Shown one piece after another: positions 7,359-15,018 of a stretch of DNA of 64,000 nt. The notes under the pieces were generated by a model. It was given only the letters and a program-made list of their open reading frames with translations, was not told the origin of the DNA and did not search any database. Source of the stretch: Pseudomonas baltica (GTDB taxonomy: Bacteria > Pseudomonadota > Gammaproteobacteria > Pseudomonadales > Pseudomonadaceae); contig NZ_CP134771.1 in assembly GCF_031880315.1 (NCBI RefSeq), forward strand, positions 3,870,501 through 3,934,500, given 5' to 3'. Made by a program: the position numbers and the translations under genes. The stretch's first letter is position 1. Each line of letters opens with the position of its first letter.

Positions 7359-9380
7359 TTAGGTAATATTAGACACGATGTCATCGATGACCGAAATATT
7401 CGGAGATGCGTCTAAGTACTCTTGATACGCTCTCCGCGCATTTACTATCATTCCTTCATACGTGAATGATTGCATCTGGCTTCCTCTGAGGATTTCCACA
7501 GCGTCACCATCAGGGGTCCTAGGAAGTTCGGCGGTGACAAATACGACGTCAATGGCAGGTTTTCGGCCATTTAAACTTCCTATATCGCTCTGTTTTCGTA
7601 GGTATTCAGTGATTGCCCCTCGATATTTCCGTCCCTGTTTCATAAGGTCATCAACGTCTACCGCCTTTTTTTCAGGTCTCTTCAACTCAACGATCACATG
7701 GCGGCCAGTCGAAGTCCTGTAAGCGATATCGATCCGCGCCCCGGTGGCAGTATCTGGTGCAATTTCCTTTAGCTCTTTTGTGAGGGTCTGCTCCATGACC
7801 TTGCTCTCACCTACCGGTCCCCAAGTTGGATCAAGTAGCCATAAGTGGTCGAACAGATAGTTTTGAGCAACTTTTTCAAGCGCGTCTGTATTTGCGATCT
7901 CTTTTTCGAATTTTTCAATCACTTGTAATCTGGATCGAGTGATTTCGTGGTAGTGAGTCGCCTCGACGCTATCAAGATTCAGAAAAAGCTTTTGAAACTC
8001 GACTGATAGTACGTCAGTTATCTTTTCGAGCTTGTCTAGCTGTTTTCGGATTCGCAATTTTTCGAAGCCGACAATCGCACTGCGAACCAAGTCTCGCTTT
8101 ATGTCCTGGTTTTTGGCTTCGTCGTTAGAGTGTTCCGCCGATAGAATGGGGGTAATTAGTTTCTGAGCTAGCTTCCGGTCTCGAGCATCCGTTAATGAGG
8201 CGTACCATTTTTCAAGTGCCAGTTTGGTACGCTCATCATCGCTATCGACATTTTGCTGGCGCCGCCAGTCGTCCCACTGGTCAGCAATGTTGTCAAGAGT
8301 GTTTTTCAACCACATGCGAACAGCACTTACGAGCGGATCTCCGGTTTTGACCGATTCCCTATTTGCTGTTGCCCGGTCAATTGAGTCCGCGTCAAGAAAG
8401 TCTGCATGAATCTCCCCCACGATGTAGCTATTAAAGACTTTAGCGTTACCGATGTCTTTTAGCATATCCTCCTGAAATACTCTGCCATTGGCGAACAAAG
8501 AAATTTGATTAATGTTGTCATCGGTCTTTTTGAGGCTCTTTGGCTTCGCAACTGTAGCGATGAAACCTCGGAGGTTGTAAGCACGATTTTCGACGACTAC
8601 CACGTTATTTATACGTTTGATGCACTCATTCCCTTCTTCGTCGGTCGCAAGGTTCTTAAGTAGTGGTTTCTGATCTGACCTGGTTTCATCTTCAAGATCC
8701 CACCAAAATTGAACATCTGCATGATACCCGCGATCCTGGGTTGTGATCTCTTTATCGTCGATGATTACTTTAAAATTATGGACGCCCCCAAGCACACTAA
8801 ACCTTCTTGCTATGCGGGGGCGAAGGAAACTCTCTGTCTTATCAGTTCCTGCTGTCAGTTTCGAAAGGACAATACGTGTTCCCGTCTCGTTACCCCATTC
8901 ATACTCAGTATCCAGCTTTTCCAGTGAATATTTTTTTGCTGACTGGATGTCTTTTCTGAGTTGCTCGACGTTGATCCGGGCTGACACTGAAGGAAGACCT
9001 TCCTTTTTAGACCATATGTCGATTTGGTCCGCCAAAGAGAACATGGCCAATTTCCCGATTCCTTTTCGGCCCATAACTGGCCGATCAAGAGTTTCGCTCC
9101 TGTTGCCCTTCGGTTGGTCCCTGCGGGCATACCCAACGCGCAGGAATCGTGCCTGTAGCTCTCCTGGCCCCATACCGTGGCCATCGTCTTGAACGATGAT
9201 TTTGTCTTGTTGAATGTCAACCGTAACAGCGTGGGCGTCGGCATCCCATGCGTTAGCGACGATCTCCGTGACGACTGCAGGCGTGCTGCTGTAGAGACCT
9301 ATCCCTAGGTGATTCAGCACGTTGAGGTCAATTTCCAAAAAAAACTCCTGCTCGTCTTCCGCTTTGACTAATGCGTCCAT
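7359..9380 (-). CDS. GHKL-type ATPase with C-terminal PD-(D/E)xK-like nuclease motif
   Basis: A 673-residue protein, counted from the ATG at 9380 (MDALVKAEDEQEF). Residues about 20-200 are a GHKL (MutL/Hsp90/MORC-type) ATPase: N-box EIVANAWDADA (about residue 39), DDGHGM (about 66) and GRKGIGKLAMF (about 104). The middle is helical and probably coiled (RIRKQLDKLEKITDVLSVEF, RLQVIEKFEKEI). Near residues 551-567, DIAYRTSTGRHVIVELKR fits the D-x(n)-ExK core of PD-(D/E)xK nucleases. It is divergent from the Vsr gene by 83 bases. The gene is visibly more AT-rich than its neighbours. MutL-like ATPases next to DNA methylases and nucleases are known in restriction-type operons (Iyer and colleagues). 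The nuclease role is an inference from one motif. Confidence 0.85.
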   Translation of the reverse strand: MDALVKAEDEQEFFLEIDLNVLNHLGIGLYSSTPAVVTEIVANAWDADAHAVTVDIQQDKIIVQDDGHGMGPGELQARFLRVGYARRDQPKGNRSETLDRPVMGRKGIGKLAMFSLADQIDIWSKKEGLPSVSARINVEQLRKDIQSAKKYSLEKLDTEYEWGNETGTRIVLSKLTAGTDKTESFLRPRIARRFSVLGGVHNFKVIIDDKEITTQDRGYHADVQFWWDLEDETRSDQKPLLKNLATDEEGNECIKRINNVVVVENRAYNLRGFIATVAKPKSLKKTDDNINQISLFANGRVFQEDMLKDIGNAKVFNSYIVGEIHADFLDADSIDRATANRESVKTGDPLVSAVRMWLKNTLDNIADQWDDWRRQQNVDSDDERTKLALEKWYASLTDARDRKLAQKLITPILSAEHSNDEAKNQDIKRDLVRSAIVGFEKLRIRKQLDKLEKITDVLSVEFQKLFLNLDSVEATHYHEITRSRLQVIEKFEKEIANTDALEKVAQNYLFDHLWLLDPTWGPVGESKVMEQTLTKELKEIAPDTATGARIDIAYRTSTGRHVIVELKRPEKKAVDVDDLMKQGRKYRGAITEYLRKQSDIGSLNGRKPAIDVVFVTAELPRTPDGDAVEILRGSQMQSFTYEGMIVNARRAYQEYLDASPNISVIDDIVSNIT

Positions 9381-9463
9381 TGCTGTTTGGCCCCGTTGTG
9401 TTCGTTTGGCTTTGGCTGCATGGTTACACAAACGGATCCGCAATTCAGCAGAGAAAAGTCACT

Positions 9464-9901
9464 ATGAATCAGTTCACGGCGTCCGATCGGATGCGCATGG
9501 TCAAGCGAGAGCACACGGCACCGGAGATAATTGTAAGACGTCTGCTCCACCGCTGTGGGCTTCGATTCCGGCTTCACGCCAGGTCGCTGCCTGGCAGTCC
9601 TGATGTCGTCCTCCCCAAACGAAGGACGGTGATTTTCGTCCACGGATGTTATTGGCATCGGCATCCGGGATGTCGTTACGCCTCAACGCCCAAAACTCGC
9701 GAAGACTTTTGGCTGCCGAAATTTGCGTCGAACGTGGAGCGCGACGGTAGGAAAGCCGCACAGCTACGCGATCTGGGCTGGCGGGTGCTGGTGGTTTGGG
9801 AGTGTGAGACCAAGGACGTTGCGTCCTTGGATGCCCGGCTTAGGAACGAGTTTTCTATTGAACCAGCCCCTCCAGATGCCGCTGGATACTCAGACCGATG
9901 A
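9464..9901 (+). CDS. vsr: Very short patch repair (Vsr) family endonuclease
   Basis: A 145-residue protein following E. coli Vsr closely: MRMVKREHTAPEIIVRRLL, SLPGSPDVVLPKRRTVIFVHG, CYWHRHPGC and FWLPKFASNVERD with LGWRVLVVWECE. The Asp of the PD pair and the two His of the HGCYWHRH segment match the metal-binding and catalytic residues. Classical Vsr nicks T:G mismatches made by deamination of 5-methylcytosine; in cassettes without a restriction enzyme, Vsr-like proteins have also been proposed as the restriction nuclease. The start at 9464 has gagaaaag upstream. It ends inside the methyltransferase gene (47-base tail-to-tail overlap). Confidence 0.92.
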   Translation: MNQFTASDRMRMVKREHTAPEIIVRRLLHRCGLRFRLHARSLPGSPDVVLPKRRTVIFVHGCYWHRHPGCRYASTPKTREDFWLPKFASNVERDGRKAAQLRDLGWRVLVVWECETKDVASLDARLRNEFSIEPAPPDAAGYSDR

Positions 9902-10895
9902 TTTCGCCCAATCGCACCGGGACCGCGTTTCCAATCATCCGGCCTACCGCCTTGAACGTGATTTGTTCACTAGGCATAAATTTGTAATCCGGCGGAAAAG
10001 TTTGCAGGGTTGCTGCCTCTCTAAGAGAAATGGCTCGATTTTGCGTTGGGTCATAGTGACCAAACCGTCCGTTTCCAAACCCATAGCACAACGTGGTCAT
10101 GGTTGGAGCTGGCGTGTCTCCCCGCATGCGGCCATATACGCTTGCATACGTTTTGCCGCTGGATTTTCGATGACATTCAGCTCTAAGTGCATCTGGCCAA
10201 TCTTTCCAGGTGCCTCCCGGTTTGGAGATCATGATGCGCTTCAGGTTTGTCGGGCTGAGAGTCGCTGCACGGTGGAGGTCGTCGCTAGGGTCACGCTCAC
10301 CGGCCGCGAGCTTCGGGAAGTGGCCAATGGCATCGGCGACCGTTACCGGTTTGCTATGAGTTTTGGGGATCATGGATATGGGGCCCAGCCTTGACGCCAG
10401 AAGGACGTGGCGTTTGCGTTGCTGGGGGAGTCCGTAGTCAATGCAATGTATCGTCCCTGCCCAGATATGGTAATCGGCAAGCTCCAGGCTTTTCACGAAG
10501 TCGTGATAGACCTTATGTTTGGTCACGTCAGGTACGTTTTCCATCGTGACCAGCTCTGGGTTGACGCCCTTAATCAACTTCTCGAAAGAATAAAGAAGGG
10601 GCCATTTCCGATCCGAACTGGTATCGCGCCCTTGATTGTAGGTGGAGAAGGGCTGGCATGGCGCGCAACCAGCAAGCAGCTTGATCCTGCCAGGGCGGTA
10701 CCAAGCGACAACGTCTTCAACCTTCGTGATTTCGACACTTTCTGCGATGAACTCCGCGCCATTGTTCTCCCGGTAGGCGTACTCGCAATTACGGTCGATG
10801 TCGTAACCTGCGCGGACGCTGATACCAGTTTTCAACAAACCAGCGGTAAGTCCCCCTGCCCCACAGAAGAGGTCAACAGCGTCAATCTGATGCAT
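9855..10895 (-). CDS. DNA (cytosine-5) methyltransferase
   Basis: A 346-residue C5 methyltransferase with the motifs in order: I DLFCGAGGLTAGL, IV GCAPCQPFS with the catalytic Cys, VI MENVPDV, VIII LPQQRKRHVLLAS, a target-recognition region after that, IX TPAPTMTT and X MIGNAVPV. It should transfer a methyl group from SAM to C5 of a cytosine in a short target site that cannot be read from the sequence. The start at 10895 has TAGGAGA 10 bases upstream; the frame is open further. It overlaps the 3' end of vsr by 47 bases on the opposite strand. It probably provides self-protection for the cassette. Confidence 0.93.
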   Translation of the reverse strand: MHQIDAVDLFCGAGGLTAGLLKTGISVRAGYDIDRNCEYAYRENNGAEFIAESVEITKVEDVVAWYRPGRIKLLAGCAPCQPFSTYNQGRDTSSDRKWPLLYSFEKLIKGVNPELVTMENVPDVTKHKVYHDFVKSLELADYHIWAGTIHCIDYGLPQQRKRHVLLASRLGPISMIPKTHSKPVTVADAIGHFPKLAAGERDPSDDLHRAATLSPTNLKRIMISKPGGTWKDWPDALRAECHRKSSGKTYASVYGRMRGDTPAPTMTTLCYGFGNGRFGHYDPTQNRAISLREAATLQTFPPDYKFMPSEQITFKAVGRMIGNAVPVRLGEIIGLSIQRHLEGLVQ

Positions 10896-10923
10896 GATCA
10901 ATATTTCTCCTAATCCGCGCATT

Positions 10924-11025
10924 CTAGCGGTTTTTTGCACCCTTATTGAGCTCGGCCTTAGAAAATAAGAACCCTGCACCTGCTGCGCCTGCTCCACCTG
11001 TAGCTGGTGAGCGTTGCAAATTCAT
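10924..11025 (-). CDS. Small uncharacterised phage peptide (33 aa)
   Basis: An ATG at 11023-11025 preceded by AGGAAGGA at 8 bases opens a 33-residue frame, MNLQRSPATGGAGAAGAG then FLFSKAELNKGAKNR. It is rich in Gly and Ala and shows no domain I recognise. It is 19 bases after the end of the preceding small gene and 28 bases before the methyltransferase start, on the same strand. The strong ribosome-binding site is the main support. It could also be a leader peptide. Confidence 0.45.
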   Translation of the reverse strand: MNLQRSPATGGAGAAGAGFLFSKAELNKGAKNR

Positions 11026-11044
11026 GCAAATCGTCCTTCCTGGA

Positions 11045-11254
11045 TCATTGAGAGATTGAGTTCTTGCCGGTGGCCGAGCAGATGACCCGGCCCAGGTCTT
11101 CGCGCACCAGGTCGAGGAACCCCGCAAGCATCTTCGGCTGATATACACCGATCTCGTTGGTTTGCTGCGCCAGCGCTTGCACCAAGGCGATCGCCTCATC
11201 GGCGCGCTGCAATTTGAACAGATCCTCGTCCGTCAAACCAAACATGCGCCTCAT
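11045..11254 (-). CDS. Small uncharacterised phage protein (69 aa)
   Basis: A 69-residue protein starting MRRMFGLTDEDLF, rich in Ala, Leu and Glu and predicted mostly helical (EAIALVQALAQQTNEIGVYQPKMLAGFLDLVREDLG). I do not recognise the family. Its ATG lies inside the stop region of the upstream 52-residue gene (ATGA overlap), a typical phage coupling. The frame extends upstream to 11437, but that part reads as shadow of the upstream gene. Confidence 0.6.
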   Translation of the reverse strand: MRRMFGLTDEDLFKLQRADEAIALVQALAQQTNEIGVYQPKMLAGFLDLVREDLGRVICSATGKNSISQ

Positions 11255-11409
11255 ACGGCACCGCCTGGCGCTTCTAGGGCGCGGACTTGGTTCATGTGAT
11301 GGTTGTAGCGCTTGAGGCGTGTGGCCAGGGAGGAGTCCGCGTGGAGGGCGGCCAGGGCCATGCGGCGATGGGCGATAACGCGTATTACGGACGGAATGAG
11401 GGCGGTCAT
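11251..11409 (-). CDS. Small basic uncharacterised phage protein (52 aa)
   Basis: Translation from the ATG at 11407-11409 gives 52 residues: MTALIPSVIRVIAHRRMALA, then a basic helix containing LATRLKRYNHHMNQVRALE. GGGAG lies 8 bases upstream. It is hydrophobic at the N-terminus and basic later; I recognise no family. It overlaps the next gene by 4 bases (ATGA), so the two are probably co-translated. Confidence 0.55.
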   Translation of the reverse strand: MTALIPSVIRVIAHRRMALAALHADSSLATRLKRYNHHMNQVRALEAPGGAV

Positions 11410-11510
11410 AGTGAAGCTCCCGAATCAATAGAGCCACCGCGTTCTGCCGCCAAGCAGAGAAGGGTGGCGAGTTACACAGGATTGGCGGACCGGTGATTCA
11501 GGAACCCGGC

Positions 11511-11524
11511 GCACCCTAGGGTGC
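11511..11524. repeat. 14-bp perfect palindrome
   Basis: GCACCCTAGGGTGC lies in the gene-free stretch 11410-11746. It could be an operator or a strong short stem. No function is evident. Confidence 0.3.
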
Positions 11525-11561
11525 TCCTGCGCAACCCGCCATAACACGAGAATGCGGACAC

Positions 11562-11594
11562 AAAAAAAGCGCCTGCAAACGTAATGGGGGCGCT
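11562..11594 (-). terminator. Rho-independent terminator, minus strand
   Basis: Read on the minus strand, AGCGCC, a 15-base loop and GGCGCT are followed by a run of seven T. It would stop transcription coming from the antirepressor side before the small genes. Confidence 0.65.
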
Positions 11595-11628
11595 ATTGCG
11601 CCTGAAATCAATCGACCCGCCAAGGTCG

Positions 11629-11696
11629 GTCGCTGAATTTGCAGCGACGGGCGCACTTTACGCCCGTAAAGGTCCGAGGATCAAGAGTCCCCGGAC
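11629..11696. other. Three consecutive hairpins (possible structured RNA)
   Basis: GTCGCTG-aatttg-CAGCGAC (11629-11648), ACGGGCG-cacttta-CGCCCGT (11647-11667) and GTCCG...CGGAC (11672-11696) follow each other with almost no gap. No reading frame covers them convincingly. They could be the core of a small RNA or a folded untranslated region. Confidence 0.4.
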
Positions 11697-11729
11697 AATG
11701 TTTTGTATTACTGCACGTTGTCACTGACC

Positions 11730-11791
11730 AACCGTGACGATTATCGTCACAGTTGCGGTGTTTGCGCCGCAACTGTGTCGGAAATCGACAC
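11730..11791. promoter_or_regulatory. Three abutting dyads, candidate operator cluster
   Basis: GTGACGAT-t-ATCGTCAC (11734-11750, extended to 12-bp arms with one mismatch at 11730-11754), AGTTGCGG...CCGCAACT (11751-11774) and GTGTCG-gaaat-CGACAC (11775-11791) lie edge to edge. The first has the shape of a repressor operator. They overlap the 3' end of the broken antirepressor gene. Confidence 0.4.
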
Positions 11792-12417
11792 GGTTGAGTA
11801 TTGGCTAGCTAGCTTTGCGATATCGCCACCGGCCCGGGCTCGAGCGGGGGTAGGTAGGCTTAGGGCACCGTTGACCTGGCGCAGCCGACTGTATAAGCCC
11901 TGGCGCTCAAGGTTGCTCAACGCCACATTTGGCAACTTCTCGAGGCCGCGCGCTTGCTCCTGGAGGATGAGCATCTGCCTGAAGTTGATACCTTTGCGTG
12001 CGCTGCACTTGACGCCTGGCAGAGGGAGGATCCGCGCGGCGCGCTCTCCCAACATCGCGATGTATTGCCTGTGGTCCTTCGCCCAGTAGTCCCATAGGAC
12101 CTTGTCGCAGTCCTCTTGGTACTGGACGATCTTGTCGCGAAGTTCGGGCGCCACTTTCTAGGGGTTGATCGTATAGAGCCAGGCGGCGAGCTTGCGTAGC
12201 GGTAGGCAGGTCATACCGTATTGCTCGCCGTCGGCTCCAGTTGTCACCATTTCGGTAACACTGAACTAAAGCGTTCGTAGATCTTCTGGTGCTGCACCTG
12301 CCAGGCGAGGCCCATGTTTTCTACAATCGACCGCATCGCCACATATGGCTCGTTGTCTTGGCCCAGCAGCACGACGGTATCGCCGTGAAACGGCACTGGC
12401 ATCAACTGCGCATTCAT
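11747..12417 (-). pseudogene. Phage antirepressor (P22_AR_N type), frameshifted and with an internal stop
   Basis: The ATG at 12415-12417 opens MNAQLMPVPFHGDTVVLLGQ and continues to NMGLAWQVQHQKIYERFSS, the N-terminal pattern of phage antirepressors. Near 12260-12268 a one-base loss shifts the frame to an early stop at 12244. In the other frame the protein continues (MTCLPLRKLAAWLYTINP), hits a TAG at 12158-12160, and then resumes KVAPELRDKIVQYQEDCDKVLWDYW to 11747. The two lesions make a full-length product impossible without recoding. An intact version would be about 220 residues. GGGGA precedes the start. Confidence 0.8.
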
Positions 12418-12940
12418 TGAGCGTCCCCACTCATCCAAGGTTTGATCCTCCCGGGTTGGAGAGTCCAACGTAAAAACTAGAGCGCCGGCAAGATGAAGAT
12501 CGGTCCGACTGCAGCCTAAAAAGCCCCAGTCGAACATACCATCCGGAACATGCAAGCACCAGCACAAATGGGCGCGAAGCCCAATGTTTCCGGGCCTTTG
12601 GCTGCGCCTACGGGGCAGCATCGGCGGTGGCACAGCGGAACCCTGCACTGTGCCCCGGCTAAATCGCGCCGCCTAGGGGCGGGGGAGGGCGCAAGGAATC
12701 GCACCGATCTGGTGCGTCGAGGCCCGGTTGTCTGGGTCGGCACCTGGCGCGCGCCGTCGTCCCCCCGCCACGCCTGCGGGCTAAATGGGTCTTGTTTTCT
12801 GCAGACCTGCACGCCTCTGCGCTGGCCGCCCGCTGGGCCTCTCCCGCAGCCAGGAACGGGGGGCAAAACCCTGCAGAACCCTGCACCAGGGGCGTTATTT
12901 TATGGCGACGTCAGGAGCGTTTCAGAGCCTCTCTTTTGAA
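12418..12940. other. Gene-free GC-rich stretch, possible cos region
   Basis: I see no supported gene here. It holds a G-rich run (ggggcgggggagggcgcaag, 12676-12695) and three copies of AACCCTGCA (12639-12647, 12867-12875, 12877-12885). In phiCTX the order is attP-cos-cargo, and this stretch lies in the corresponding interval, so cos is expected between 7308 and 13449. The exact site cannot be placed by eye. Confidence 0.25.
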
Positions 12941-13243
12941 TTGAGGGCTGGGGGAAAGGTAATTTAGGTATGGAATAGGAAAAAAGAGCTGGAAGCCCCA
13001 TAAAACGGGGGTTTGGCCGAGTAATTTGGAGGTATTTCTGGGTAATGAGAAACTCAAAAAAAAGTTAGGTTGTTGATTTTAAAGGATTTTTTATTTTCCT
13101 TTTCTCACCTACTGTAAAAGTAATGTGCTTACTTTCACTTACTTTTTTCTGACTTCATGGGAAACGCTGGAGGCCTTATCGATAGAGGCTTTCAGAGGAT
13201 ATAGATGAAAAAATACCTAAATTACCTTTTCCCCAGCCCTCAA
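12941..13243. repeat. AT-rich element bounded by 31-bp inverted repeats
   Basis: The 31 bases at 12941-12971 and the reverse complement of 13213-13243 match at 30 positions (the single difference is at the 14th base). The arm core reads GGTAATTTAGGTAT. The 241-bp interior is strikingly AT-rich and contains a variant AGTAATTTGGAGGTAT and a small dyad AAAGTAA-tgtgc-TTACTTT. No gene fits inside. It could be a phage attachment or replication region, a MITE-like element, or a regulatory site. Confidence 0.6.
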
Positions 13244-13448
13244 CATGAAAACCAAAGGCCCTATAGGCGGGGCGGCTGCGGGAAGTCACACACGCCTCTG
13301 CGCATCCACTCACCACCACACGCATGCACTCTGACGCGCGCTTACTCACGCAGGCACAAACGCAACCAGGAACCGCTCGTTGTTACGTGCATTGTTACGT
13401 GTAGGTCAAAAAACAAGGGCCTGCATCGCTGCAAGCCCTTGATTTATA

Positions 13449-13524
<76 letters not shown>

Positions 13525-13538
13525 GTGTTAGGGCGCTG

Positions 13539-13566
13539 ATTATAGCCATACGCTCTCGGGAGTAAA
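13539..13566 (-). promoter_or_regulatory. Sigma-70 promoter of tRNA-Thr
   Basis: On the minus strand TTTACT (-35) and a perfect TATAAT (-10) are 16 bases apart, ending 15 bases before the tRNA. Confidence 0.65.
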
Positions 13567-13791
13567 CCCCCTTGAGCACAATTTTTTCAAAGACTTACGC
13601 GATTCAGGCGAAAACCTTATGCACAATCGCGGTGCGCTGGCCTGGCCACCTCCATCGGTTTACATTTGCCAAAACAATCACCGCAACCTGCTGTTTTCTC
13701 TCTCATTTATTTTTGAACAAAAAATGACCATGCCATCATTTGCCCTAAAACCCCGGTAACAAAAGGGCAGCACGGATTTCTGTCAACAGAG

Positions 13792-15009
13792 TTATCCACA
13801 GCTGCTGAGGGTTTCAGCGGCAATCATCAGGTTGCGTGGGGTCATCGCGTAGGGGCAAAAAGTGCCGACCCGTACCGAGTAGCCGCGCTCTTGCAGGTAC
13901 AGCGCGCGATCGAGCACCAGCCACAGCTCAAGCGGCCGTCTGAACAGGTTGCGGACCAATTCGAGGTTGCGCACCACGGCCAGGCGCGCTTCGCCTGCGC
14001 GCGCAAGTGCATCCCAGTCGGCAGAGGCGCATGTCAGGCCCTTGAGCGAAGCGAGGTGCCGGCAGTAATCCTCGAAAGGTTTCTCGAGCCAGGTTACGGG
14101 CAGCGAGGGTGTGGATAAGTACTCGTCCACGCCTCGTACCTGGCGCTGCCATAGGTCGAAGCCCAGGCGCCGAGCCATGGAGCGGTCGCGCTGGCGGCGT
14201 ACGCGGGCGCCGGCGGTGACGGTTTCGCTGAGGGGCAGGCCGAGGTCGTCGCGGTCCAGGCGCAGGCTGGAGGCCGCAGCAGGAAGCGACAGACCGCTGT
14301 AGATATCCGCTGTAGTGCGGTTGTAGCAGCAGGGCGCGACCGCCAGCGAGGGGCAGCCCACAGCAGAGGCCCGTTGCAGCAAGCGCACATGCAGGTCGCC
14401 GCAGGCATGCAGCGCCACCGGGGTGTGGATAGGAGATAACAACGGCCCCCGAGTGAGGACATCCTGCTCGACATGGTCGACCGCAAGCCGATGATGGTCA
14501 CTCAGTGCCTGACCCGCCCGCACCAGCAACGGATCGTGTTCGAAACAGGTCAGGCGCTGATCGGCCTGTAGCAACCGCCTCCCGAGGTGGCCTTTACCGG
14601 CGCACCAGTCGAGCCAGTGCTGCACGGGCTGGCGAAAGCCCAGATGGCTGCCGAAGGCTTCGATCTGTTGCCATTTGCGCCCAGGCACGTCGACGTTCAG
14701 GCGAGGCGTTGCTGCGGGCAGCGGCGTTAAAGGCAATTCCCCTACGTGGCTGAGCGAAGCACTGCAAGACGCCAGTGCATAAAAGATCCCGGGCGCCTCT
14801 AGCTGTTCGGGATGATTGTGCGCGGCCTCAGCCTGCTCGAGGCTGCGCCCGCGCAGCCAGCGTGCCAATTCGGGATGCTCAGCTTCCCAGGGCAGCACCA
14901 ACGACGTAAACGGCCGCGGCCGCCATAGCTCCTGATGCTTGACTAGAAACGCATCCAGCGCTGCAAACCGCGCCAGCAGCTCGGCGCCGTGCAGGTAAAG
15001 ATCGGTCAT
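13792..15009 (-). CDS. SAM-dependent methyltransferase, Methyltransf_32-like
   Basis: A 405-residue protein with a class I SAM-binding motif in the middle (WLDWCAGKGHLGRRLL, about residues 143-158), a second acidic segment (LTCFEHDPLLV), and VALHACGDLHVRLL followed by VAPCCYNRT. That arrangement, with the CCY signature, fits the Methyltransf_32 group, whose members include eukaryotic METTL25-like proteins. The substrate is unknown to me. The flanking N- and C-terminal parts are specific to the Pseudomonas version. It stands alone on the minus strand, 9 bases after the start of nothing co-directional except the binding-protein gene upstream. The 265-bp gap to tRNA-Thr holds the tRNA promoter and a DnaA-box-like TTATCCACA, nothing else. 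Confidence 0.75.
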   Translation of the reverse strand: MTDLYLHGAELLARFAALDAFLVKHQELWRPRPFTSLVLPWEAEHPELARWLRGRSLEQAEAAHNHPEQLEAPGIFYALASCSASLSHVGELPLTPLPAATPRLNVDVPGRKWQQIEAFGSHLGFRQPVQHWLDWCAGKGHLGRRLLQADQRLTCFEHDPLLVRAGQALSDHHRLAVDHVEQDVLTRGPLLSPIHTPVALHACGDLHVRLLQRASAVGCPSLAVAPCCYNRTTADIYSGLSLPAAASSLRLDRDDLGLPLSETVTAGARVRRQRDRSMARRLGFDLWQRQVRGVDEYLSTPSLPVTWLEKPFEDYCRHLASLKGLTCASADWDALARAGEARLAVVRNLELVRNLFRRPLELWLVLDRALYLQERGYSVRVGTFCPYAMTPRNLMIAAETLSSCG

Positions 15010-15018
15010 GACCGTTCG

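Noticed and set aside
7359..10895. Cassette as a simple dcm-vsr housekeeping pair
   Set aside because: Orientation differs from dcm-vsr, the ATPase is part of the block, and the location is a phage cargo slot.
13790..13798. TTATCCACA as a DnaA box and possible origin
   Set aside because: A single box by chance near a gene end; no cluster and no dnaA/dnaN neighbourhood.
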